DNA of 8,111 nucleotides from Chlamydiota bacterium. GTDB taxonomy: Bacteria > Chlamydiota > Chlamydiia > Chlamydiales > Rhabdochlamydiaceae. The DNA is taken from NCBI GenBank assembly GCA_027348355.1, contig DAIEPN010000102.1:1-8111 (forward strand), in the 5' to 3' direction. Under the pieces are notes generated by a model that did not search any database, had not been told where the DNA came from, and worked only from the letters and a program-made list of their open reading frames with translations. Shown here piece by piece: positions 1-5,738 of the stretch (its first letter is position 1; every line of letters starts with the position of its first letter). The translations under genes and the position numbers were made by a program.

Positions 1-138
1 AGAAGTCCCTTTCAGGAGAATGAGAAGAATTGCTCCTACAAGTGCAATGCCAGAGCGATTTAACACAAGACCTGGAATGTTACCTAAAATCATTCCAAGA
101 TATACAAACAGTAAAATGGCGACGGTCGATAAGTCCAT
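1..138 (-). CDS. N-terminal part of an ArsB/SLC13-type anion transporter (partial)
   Basis: The first 46 codons of a membrane protein are visible before the window ends, and the frame is open to base 1. The start is ATG at 138-136, with an AGG ribosome binding site five bases upstream. The stretch is strongly hydrophobic. A first membrane segment covers about residues 6-20, and a second begins near residue 30. Between them lies IPGLVLNRSGIALVGA (residues 21-36). It resembles the PGL-x-x-(D/N)R-(T/S)G-x-AL-x-GA signature at the start of ArsB/SLC13/CitMHS-like ion transporters, which are multi-spanning inner-membrane carriers of anions or arsenite. The substrate cannot be told from this fragment. 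The start lies only 15 bp after the stop of the helicase gene on the same strand, so it is probably the third gene of the rpoD transcript. The family call rests on this short motif alone. Confidence 0.62.
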   Translation of the reverse strand, partial: MDLSTVAILLFVYLGMILGNIPGLVLNRSGIALVGAILLILLKGTS

Positions 139-153
139 ATTTACCTAACACAT

Positions 154-2343
154 TTATACGCACTTTACCGGATGTGTAGTAATATAAAAAATTTTCATTT
201 CTTGCAAAACTTTAGCTGTGTCTTGAAAAACTACACGAGACGGCGGTAAACTTTTCAAGAAAAACTTTCCATATGCTTTTGTCATCACTCTTTTATCAAG
301 GCAGACAACGCACCCTCTGTCGTTTTTCTTACGAATCAACCTTCCAAAGCCTTGTTTGAATTTTACTACGGCTTGTGGAACACTGTACTCTAGGAATGGA
401 TCTCTCCCTTGTTCAACTAGAGACTCGTAATACGCTTCTACCATAGGCTCACTAGGAACTTTAAAAGGAAGCTTTACGATCACAATAAGCCGTAAAATAT
501 CCCCAGGGATGTCAATCCCTTCCCAAAACGAATCTGTTCCAAAAAGTACGCTGCCCGATCTTGCACGGAATTTTTCAAGTAGCACCTGTCTTGAAGCTTC
601 GCCCTGTCTTAAGAAAGAGTAAGAGAATTTTTCTGCTTTCGGAAGAAGTTTTTCATAGCAGGAAATGAGCATCTCGTAGGAAGTGAAAAGAATAAAAGCG
701 TTGCCCTCGCTCACTTGGATAAGGTTCCAAATTTTCTCATAGGCTTCTGAGGCAAATGCAGGAGAGCTTGGATCTGCAATATCGGAAGGAACAAGCAAAA
801 GAGAATTCTTCTCATAATCAAAAGGAGAGTCATACACTTTTTCTGTAACTTCTCGTCTGCTATGGTCTATTCCCAAATTTTTCTTGATAAATCCAAAATC
901 TCTCATCGTTGTAAGGGTTGCGCTGCAGAGCCCAACTGTCAGCTGCCTTTTAAACACAACTTCACTTAAGTAAGAGGAGACATCTAATGTTGCATCGATA
1001 AGTGTAGTATTTGTACTTAAGGCTAAATTGCTTTTTTCAATATAGCGCACTCGATTTTTTGCACCATTTTCTTCAAAAAAGTTTTGAAAATTTTCAACGA
1101 GTTCTTCTAAACGAACGAACAAGGTGTGCATCTCCATGCAAGAAGAACGAATCTTTTCTTTCGTCGCATCAGATACTGCAGAATATAAATCTTCTTCCCA
1201 GTACAAAAGCATTTGTGAGAACCTCTTTAGATCCTTAACAAGCTCTTGGAACACGGGAACAATATTGTCTTTCCACAGAGGATCTTGAAGAGTTGCTTTT
1301 CGAAGGCGCCATTTCTTTTCACGGAAATCTTCTTTTTTCGATTCTTCAAAAAACTGATCAAGCAAAGCAAAGGTCTCTGCAATTTTCGGCATAAGAATTC
1401 GTTTTTCAGCAGGGATATCTAGCTCCACGCGCTGAAGGATCGAAAGAAGATCTTTAGAATTTTTTGATTGTACAAGCAGCTTTTCTCGAATCTTTCCAAG
1501 AGGACATTGTTCCAAAGCTCCTTCTGAGATAATTCTATTAAGCAGTCTGTATAAATCGCTGCGATGGATTTTGACGGCCAAACTATCTAGAGCGATCTGT
1601 TCTATATGATGAGCTTCATCTATAATCAGCCTTGTATAAGGAGGAAGGATCGATTTTTCTTCGTTATAATCTTTGCGATTTTTTGCGACCATATCTGCAA
1701 AAAGCAGGTAATGATTCACAATCAAAATCTGCGCATCTGCTACATTTTTTCTAGCCGCAAAAAAATGGCAATTTTTGTATTCGGGGCAGTGAATATGCGT
1801 ACAGCTATCACTGTCTGCTGATACTTTATCCCAATTCGCGGCTGAAACGGGAAAGGAGAGGCTGGATTTAGAACCATCTTTTGTGGAATATCCCCAATTC
1901 TCAATCGCCTTCCATTCGGAAGAACCTTCGGAAAAAAGTGTAGTGGAAAGACTTTCTTGCTCATGGAATTTTTTCATGCAAAGGTAATTTCCCATGCCTT
2001 TCACAAGAACCACTTTGATGTCGATCCCTAAAATTTGTAGAAGAAGAGGAAGATCTTTATGAAATAGCTGCTCTTGCAGAGCAATCGTGTGAGTGGAAAT
2101 GACGGTTTTTTCTTTTTGCGTAAACGCCCAGAAAAGGGCAGGAACAAGGTAGGCAAAGCTTTTGCCCGTTCCCGTTCCGGCTTCAATAAGGGCAATTTTT
2201 TCATCGAGATAGGATTCGAAAACTTGAAATGACATCTCCCACTGAGAGACCCTCTCTTCAAATCCATCTAAAGAAGCGGCGAGGAGTCCCTCGGAAGAGA
2301 AAATTCGCTTTGCGAATTCCTCGTACGACTTTTTTATAGACAA
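154..2343 (-). CDS. dinG: DinG/XPD-family ATP-dependent DNA helicase with 4Fe-4S cluster
   Basis: A 729-residue superfamily 2 helicase. Enzymes of this family unwind DNA 5'-3' with ATP and act on R-loops, D-loops and G-quadruplexes during repair and replication. Motifs in order: a Q-motif-like RVSQWEM (31-37); Walker A AGTGTGKS (55-62); four cysteines C122, C181, C186 and C192, with the last three spaced C-x4-C-x5-C as in the iron-sulfur domain of DinG and XPD; the DEAH box (242-245); motif III GLCSATL (471-477); motif V GTDSFWEGIDIPG (602-614); motif VI QGFGRLIR (664-671). There is no N-terminal exonuclease domain, unlike Firmicutes DinG, so it resembles E. coli DinG/YoaA. The start is TTG (complement of 2341-2343), with AGAAGG four bases upstream. 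The next in-frame Met (residue 36) would cut into the Q motif. It begins 26 bp after rpoD stops, without a terminator between, so co-transcription is likely. DinG and YoaA cannot be separated here. Confidence 0.9.
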   Translation of the reverse strand: MSIKKSYEEFAKRIFSSEGLLAASLDGFEERVSQWEMSFQVFESYLDEKIALIEAGTGTGKSFAYLVPALFWAFTQKEKTVISTHTIALQEQLFHKDLPLLLQILGIDIKVVLVKGMGNYLCMKKFHEQESLSTTLFSEGSSEWKAIENWGYSTKDGSKSSLSFPVSAANWDKVSADSDSCTHIHCPEYKNCHFFAARKNVADAQILIVNHYLLFADMVAKNRKDYNEEKSILPPYTRLIIDEAHHIEQIALDSLAVKIHRSDLYRLLNRIISEGALEQCPLGKIREKLLVQSKNSKDLLSILQRVELDIPAEKRILMPKIAETFALLDQFFEESKKEDFREKKWRLRKATLQDPLWKDNIVPVFQELVKDLKRFSQMLLYWEEDLYSAVSDATKEKIRSSCMEMHTLFVRLEELVENFQNFFEENGAKNRVRYIEKSNLALSTNTTLIDATLDVSSYLSEVVFKRQLTVGLCSATLTTMRDFGFIKKNLGIDHSRREVTEKVYDSPFDYEKNSLLLVPSDIADPSSPAFASEAYEKIWNLIQVSEGNAFILFTSYEMLISCYEKLLPKAEKFSYSFLRQGEASRQVLLEKFRARSGSVLFGTDSFWEGIDIPGDILRLIVIVKLPFKVPSEPMVEAYYESLVEQGRDPFLEYSVPQAVVKFKQGFGRLIRKKNDRGCVVCLDKRVMTKAYGKFFLKSLPPSRVVFQDTAKVLQEMKIFYITTHPVKCV

Positions 2344-2369
2344 AGGCCCTTCTCAGCAAAGATAAGTTC

Positions 2370-4034
2370 TTATTCACCTTCTAGCAAATCTAAAAAGGCC
2401 TGTAGCTGTTTTGAACGCGTTGGATGCCGCATCTTTCTTAACGCTTTAGCTTCGATCTGCCTTACACGCTCTCTTGTCACTTTGAAACGAACGCCCACTT
2501 CTTCGAGAGTCTTTGGCTTACCATCAAGTAGACCAAAACGTTCGATAAGAACTGTACGCTCACGATCTGTCAAAGTGGAAAGAACATCGTTCATCTTGTC
2601 TTTCAAAATTGAATAACCGGTAGCTTCTGCAGGAGATTCTATGCCCGTATCTTCCAAGAAATCTCCAAATTGGCTCTCGCCTCCATCTCCAACTTCGGCT
2701 TGAAGAGAGATTGGGTGCTGGGCAATTTTGTAAATTTCACGTACACGATCAGGAGTAAGCCCTAACTCATTAGCAAGTTCTTCCGGAGTCGGTTCACGAC
2801 CTGTTTCCATCATGAGTTTTTTCGCGCCGCGTAGCACCTTGTTGATTGTTTCAATCATATGCACAGGAATTCTGATGGTACGGGCCTGATCAGCGATCGC
2901 CCTCGTTACAGCTTGTCTAATCCACCACGTCGCATAAGTAGAAAACTTATATCCACGGCGATATTCAAATTTTTCTACAGCTTTCATAAGACCCATATTC
3001 CCTTCTTGAATCAAATCTAAGAAGGAAAGACCGCGGTTTGTATATTTTTTTGCAATCGAGATAACAAGTCTTAAGTTCGACTCTACCATCTCTCTTTTTG
3101 CTTCTTGGCTCTTGTCCATCCAGCGTTGGAGCATGCGGACATCTTTTTTGAACTCTTCTAAAGTTCTACCCGCAGCAAGCTCTCGTTTTTTCAGTTTGCG
3201 CTGTACGGCCATTAATTTCGCTGCAGCAAACTTATTCTTTTCAGCACGCGGGGCAAGCTCTTGGATTTCTTTTTCGAGAACAAGGAAACGATCATAAGCT
3301 CTGAGAACCACTTCCCCGAAATCTTCGATAATATTGTGTCTACAATGCATTCTACGCAAATAAGCTTGCGTGCGAATGCGAGATTTTTCAATATCTTCTG
3401 TAATACGAACATGGTCTACTTTTTTGATCTTAGGATTTCTAAGTTCGAATAAAAACTCTTGAAGAAGATTGTCTTCTTTACGAAGAAGCTCGCAAAGTCT
3501 TGGCAAAATGGCTAAATAAGCAGGTTTGTCTAAAATCTCTTTTTCGGAGATCACTTTATCAAAGCGCTCTTTATTGCTGATCAGGTAGTTGATAATAGAG
3601 ATCGCTTCTCTACTAGAATAACGAAAGCGCATGATGATGCGCTCAATTTGAATCTGCGCCTTTTCAATCCTTTTAGAAATTTCTACTTCTTCTTCACGTG
3701 AAAGAAGGGGAACTGACCCCATCTCTTTCAAATACATACGAACAGGATCGTCAGAAGTTCCTTCTGCTTTTTTAGAAATTCCCTCTAGTTCTTTGGCTTC
3801 TTTTTTACGCTCTTTCTGTCTTTCAACCTCGATCTGGTTTAGGACTTGGATGTCCATTCCGCTAAGGAAGATAAGAACTTGGTCGATTTGTTCTGCCGAA
3901 TCAAATGTCATCGGCAAAATTTCATTAATCTCTTCGTAGGTGATGTAACCTTGTTCTTTAGCAATCGCGACGATTTCTTCAATTTTCTGTTGATGCTGCT
4001 GATTAAATAGATTGCTGAATGTGCCTTTCGTCAT
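2370..4034 (-). CDS. rpoD: Primary RNA polymerase sigma factor RpoD (sigma-66/sigma-70 type)
   Basis: A 554-residue housekeeping sigma factor that directs RNA polymerase to the -35 and -10 elements of most promoters. Region 1.1 covers about 15-65 ([15 protein letters not shown] at 27-41, then an EQIDQ stretch). Region 1.2 begins at [11 protein letters not shown] (96-106). A non-conserved insert fills about 130-290. Region 2 (about 318-390) includes the core-binding stretch [12 protein letters not shown] and the -10-reading helix [14 protein letters not shown] (367-380). Region 3 follows to about 465. Region 4 (about 480-550) has the -35-reading helix-turn-helix TLEEVG...[14 protein letters not shown] (509-532). 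From memory the sequence is close to chlamydial sigma-66, which is about 571 residues. The ATG at 4034 has AGGA four bases upstream, and homologous sequence begins about 15 residues in, which supports this start. It is divergent from the CoiA-like gene and heads the helicase/transporter transcript. Confidence 0.97.
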   Translation of the reverse strand: MTKGTFSNLFNQQHQQKIEEIVAIAKEQGYITYEEINEILPMTFDSAEQIDQVLIFLSGMDIQVLNQIEVERQKERKKEAKELEGISKKAEGTSDDPVRMYLKEMGSVPLLSREEEVEISKRIEKAQIQIERIIMRFRYSSREAISIINYLISNKERFDKVISEKEILDKPAYLAILPRLCELLRKEDNLLQEFLFELRNPKIKKVDHVRITEDIEKSRIRTQAYLRRMHCRHNIIEDFGEVVLRAYDRFLVLEKEIQELAPRAEKNKFAAAKLMAVQRKLKKRELAAGRTLEEFKKDVRMLQRWMDKSQEAKREMVESNLRLVISIAKKYTNRGLSFLDLIQEGNMGLMKAVEKFEYRRGYKFSTYATWWIRQAVTRAIADQARTIRIPVHMIETINKVLRGAKKLMMETGREPTPEELANELGLTPDRVREIYKIAQHPISLQAEVGDGGESQFGDFLEDTGIESPAEATGYSILKDKMNDVLSTLTDRERTVLIERFGLLDGKPKTLEEVGVRFKVTRERVRQIEAKALRKMRHPTRSKQLQAFLDLLEGE

Positions 4035-4063
4035 GGTATCCTAAGAATAAATGTAACCCTTTA

Positions 4064-4092
4064 ATTGTGTGAAGAATTCCCCTTATTGTCAA
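4064..4092 (-). promoter_or_regulatory. Predicted sigma-70-type promoter for rpoD
   Basis: On the minus strand a perfect -35 TTGACA (complement of 4087-4092) is followed by a 17-bp spacer and a -10 CACAAT (complement of 4064-4069, 4 of 6 to consensus). Transcription would start near 4057, giving a leader of about 23 bases before the rpoD ATG, with AGGA as ribosome binding site. This arrangement would let the housekeeping sigma factor read its own gene. It is predicted from sequence only. Confidence 0.6.
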
Positions 4093-4123
4093 GACTATAA
4101 AAAACCAGCTGATTCAAATAAAG

Positions 4124-4167
4124 AGTAAAAAAACGATATGGCCTTACAAAGGGGAAAGTAAAAAAAC
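4124..4167. repeat. 11-bp perfect direct repeat between the divergent promoters
   Basis: AGTAAAAAAAC occurs at 4124-4134 and again at 4157-4167, with starts 33 bp apart (about three helical turns, so roughly the same DNA face). Both copies fit (A/G)AGTAAAAAAAC(A/G)A. They lie between the two predicted -35 elements, the second copy ending 5 bp before the rightward one. Each holds a seven-A tract, which can bend DNA. They could be an A-tract upstream element or paired protein sites. Chance is possible in this A-rich spacer. Confidence 0.5.
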
Positions 4168-4171
4168 AACT

Positions 4172-4199
4172 TTGAAACTAGAGAAACAATCACTAATAT
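4172..4199 (+). promoter_or_regulatory. Predicted promoter for the CoiA-like gene
   Basis: TTGAAA (4172-4177, 5 of 6 to the -35 consensus), a 16-bp spacer, then TAATAT (4194-4199, 4 of 6 to the -10 consensus). The expected start near 4206 leaves a short leader with GAGG (4218-4221) five bases before the ATG at 4227. It is moderate in strength and predicted from sequence only. Confidence 0.5.
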
Positions 4200-4226
4200 A
4201 GACCTAAAAAGTCATTTGAGGCTCTG

Positions 4227-4898
4227 ATGGCATCAAAAATCCATCCATTCGACCAAGCTTCTATAAAAAAAAATTTATCTTCTCATTTTGAGAAAGAAAA
4301 AGTTGTATTAGACCGATCTTTTCCTGAAATACAGCAAACTGCGGACGTTGCATGGGAAGCTAAAAAAATTATTTTTCAAATCCTTTGTAAACCCAGAAAT
4401 GTTCTAAAAATACAGGAAATGTTCTCTGAATTTCAAAAAATTGGCTGGAGCATCGCATGGATTTTACCAGATACCGTCTTGAGTAAAAAAGTAGCGTCTC
4501 CAGAAGAGGTTCTTCTGCGAAAAGGACCTAGTTACTTTATAGACCAAGAAGGGCAGATTTATGATCAACTTACCCTTTTTCATATAGATCGTAGAGTTCT
4601 AACAAGTCCTTTATTTCCTGTAACCCTATCTTCCCCCATATCTCTTTCCCCCACCTTTCATAGAGAAGGATTGCCTCAAATTCTACAAAATCGCCTACGC
4701 GACTCCCTTCTTTATTTTCGAGGGGATATCGTCGATAGAGCCCTAAACCACCCATCCTTTCTTTCCAAAATTCACCTTTGGGAAGTGGGACTTTTAGGCA
4801 AAAAACCTCTTTCACTCTTACAGAAAATCGAAGAAATGCACACTATTTTTTTGAATAAGTTGCTCGAAAAACTCTCAGCAGAAGATTTCCCTCTTTGA
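4227..4898 (+). CDS. Unassigned protein with CoiA-like nuclease-type core, active site apparently degenerate
   Basis: A 223-residue soluble protein without signal peptide or membrane segment. Its place between divergent rpoD and rpsT matches, from memory, an uncharacterised gene (CT616) in Chlamydia. Residues 38-80 read TADVAW, then KKIIFQILCKP (47-56... KKII at 47-50, QILCKP at 51-56), a helical stretch, and GWSIAWIL (73-80). That pattern resembles the restriction-endonuclease-like core of CoiA-family competence proteins: an R-x-ADV stretch, a strand with ExQC-S-P, then a Y...G...WIL helix and strand. D40 is kept. The Glu and Gln expected in ExQ appear as Q51 and L53, and the Arg before ADV is missing, so a catalytic role is doubtful. 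CoiA proteins are usually well over 300 residues, so this is short, with little before the core. The C-terminal half (about 120-223) is not recognised. The ATG has GAGG five bases upstream. Existence as a gene is firm; the CoiA link is inference. Confidence 0.8.
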   Translation: MASKIHPFDQASIKKNLSSHFEKEKVVLDRSFPEIQQTADVAWEAKKIIFQILCKPRNVLKIQEMFSEFQKIGWSIAWILPDTVLSKKVASPEEVLLRKGPSYFIDQEGQIYDQLTLFHIDRRVLTSPLFPVTLSSPISLSPTFHREGLPQILQNRLRDSLLYFRGDIVDRALNHPSFLSKIHLWEVGLLGKKPLSLLQKIEEMHTIFLNKLLEKLSAEDFPL

Positions 4899-4923
4899 CG
4901 AATTATTTCTCATCCTATATAAT
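4895..4923 (+). promoter_or_regulatory. Near-consensus sigma-70-type promoter for rpsT
   Basis: TTGACG (4895-4900), a 17-bp spacer, then TATAAT (4918-4923): 11 of 12 consensus positions with the optimal spacing. The -35 hexamer overlaps the TGA stop (4896-4898) of the CoiA-like gene. The expected start near 4930 gives a leader of about 45 bases. It allows rpsT to be made at a high level, independently of its upstream neighbour, as expected for a ribosomal protein. Confidence 0.75.
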
Positions 4924-4974
4924 CCCCTTAAAAAAGATCTGAAAATCTTGTTTTGTAAACATTGAAGGGTAAAA

Positions 4975-5262
4975 ATGGCAAAAGAAAAAGAAGAGAAAAA
5001 AAAGGTAAAACGTCCTACACCTGCAAAGCGTATTCTACAGTCTGATAAAAGACATGCACGTAATAAAGCGTTTAAATCAAAAGTAAACTCTGCAATCAAA
5101 ATCATGCAGCAATCTGCAACAGCTAAAGCTGAACCTAAAGCTGTACAAGCTCACCTCGCAGCTGTTTATAGCTTGATGGATAAAGGTGTAAAAATGGGGA
5201 TTTTCAAAGCGAACAAAGCAAATCGTACAAAGTCTCGCCTTACAGTAAAAATCTCTAAGTAA
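4975..5262 (+). CDS. rpsT: 30S ribosomal protein S20
   Basis: A 95-residue, very basic protein of the small ribosomal subunit, where S20 binds 16S rRNA early in assembly. It has the family layout: a lysine-rich N-terminus (the first 17 residues include EKEEKKKVKRP), the RNA-binding stretch SDKRHARNKAFKSKV (23-37), a central helix, and the C-terminal pattern YSLMDKGVKMGIFKANKANR (65-84) followed by KSRL. Length is typical for S20 (about 85-100). The ATG is preceded by GAAGGG (4964-4969), a strong ribosome binding site five bases away. It follows the CoiA-like gene by 76 bp but has its own promoter, and a hairpin terminator begins 17 bp after the stop. S20 is translationally self-regulated in E. 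coli; the leader here shows only a weak 5-bp hairpin, so no claim is made. Confidence 0.96.
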   Translation: MAKEKEEKKKVKRPTPAKRILQSDKRHARNKAFKSKVNSAIKIMQQSATAKAEPKAVQAHLAAVYSLMDKGVKMGIFKANKANRTKSRLTVKISK

Positions 5263-5278
5263 GCGAATACATTTTCCA

Positions 5279-5330
5279 GGCTAACAAAATTTCAGGAAAT
5301 GCAATTTTCTAAAAGTTGTTAGCCATTTTT
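5279..5330 (+). terminator. Predicted intrinsic terminator of rpsT
   Basis: A perfect 9-bp inverted repeat, GGCTAACAA (5279-5287) and TTGTTAGCC (5316-5324), encloses 28 bases and is followed directly by ATTTTT (5325-5330). It begins 17 bp after the rpsT stop. The loop is longer than usual, though part of it (GAAA...TTTC) can pair. The reverse strand lacks a T run after the stem, so it should work only for rpsT. Confidence 0.68.
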
Positions 5331-5444
5331 CTACGATTCTTTTCATAAATTCTGGCCTTACTTAACTGAATCCTTTATCAAGTCCTTATCGTTCTTCAAA
5401 TTTGTATCATCAAATTTAAATTTTTCTCAAGTAATGCACTATAA

Positions 5445-5564
5445 TATCGTATTTATTGGGGAAAAGCTAATGATATGATTGTCATTATTTTATGTGGTGG
5501 GGACAAGGGATCTCAAGAGAAAGATATCCAAAAAACCAAAGATTGGTGGCAGTTCTACAAATGA
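5445..5564 (+). pseudogene. C-terminal remnant of a RelE/HigB-like addiction-module toxin
   Basis: An open frame of 39 codons ends at TGA (5562-5564). It begins YRIYWGKANDM, continues IVIILCGGDKGSQEKDI and closes KDWWQFYK. This matches the C-terminal third of small RelE-superfamily toxins (HigB / COG3657 'addiction module killer protein'), which typically end with YR(V/I)YY, then (V/I)ILLCGGDK..Q..DI and a short helix. Intact members are about 95-115 residues and act as ribosome-dependent mRNA nucleases with an antitoxin partner. Here a TAA (5442-5444) stands immediately before the matching part, and the sequence upstream shows no toxin-like residues in that frame, so the N-terminal two thirds are missing. 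The only in-frame ATG (5475) would give 29 residues. I read it as a dead gene left by a lost toxin-antitoxin module. The family match is from memory of its consensus. Confidence 0.68.
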
Positions 5565-5665
5565 TTCAATTAAACAGAGGTAATGATGACTTGTTCCAAC
5601 ATCATAATCTTTGTCCAGTAAAAGGGCGAAGCGAGTTTTTACTATGTATTTTAGGTTTTTTGTAA
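5561..5665 (+). pseudogene. Possible antitoxin remnant overlapping the toxin remnant
   Basis: A 34-codon ORF starts at ATG 5561, and its ATGA overlaps the TGA stop of the toxin remnant. This is the coupling often seen between toxin and antitoxin genes of HigB/HigA-type modules. It begins MIQLNRGNDDLFQ and then loses any resemblance to a helix-turn-helix antitoxin, ending after a hydrophobic tail. No ribosome binding site of note precedes it. The position is the main reason for the call, and the residues alone would not support it. It could equally be a chance ORF. Confidence 0.3.
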
Positions 5666-5738
5666 TTTGAATGAAAGCTTTGTTGACCTGATATGCCAGG
5701 GTTTCAAAATCAAACGAAAGTCAGTAGTGAGTTTGCAA

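Larger units (their letters stand above)
5263..5738. other. Gene-free convergent region between rpsT and recD
   Basis: This 476-bp stretch separates the ends of rpsT (plus) and recD (minus). It holds the rpsT terminator (5279-5330), then an AT-rich segment (about 5331-5444) with no supported feature, then the toxin remnant (5445-5564) and a possible antitoxin remnant (5561-5665). The last part (5666-5738) shows nothing firm. I see no convincing terminator for recD: on the minus strand no GC-rich stem followed by a T run appears downstream of its stop. No intact gene, tRNA or IS end was recognised. Confidence 0.6.

Noticed and set aside
4570..4815. 81-codon minus-strand ORF inside the CoiA-like gene, and similar opposite-strand ORFs within rpoD, dinG and recD.
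   Set aside because: They lie fully inside well-supported genes, lack ribosome binding sites and family features, and are shadows of coding bias.
4934..4949. Small hairpin AAGAT-ctgaaa-ATCTT in the rpsT leader, followed by GTTTT, as a possible attenuator or S20-response element.
   Set aside because: The stem is only five mostly A-T pairs and the downstream T run is short and interrupted; too weak to call.
5436..5465. TATAAT at 5440-5445 as a promoter -10 driving the toxin remnant.
   Set aside because: No matching -35 at a proper distance, and it lies partly inside the remnant frame; likely chance in AT-rich DNA.
5566..5670. Minus-strand reading of this stretch (with KNSLRPFTGQRL) as part of a transposase.
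   Set aside because: Interrupted by stops, no recognisable catalytic motif, and no terminal inverted repeats nearby.
5686..5699. CCTG-ATATGC-CAGG inverted repeat as a recD terminator.
   Set aside because: Only four base pairs and no T run on either strand after it.
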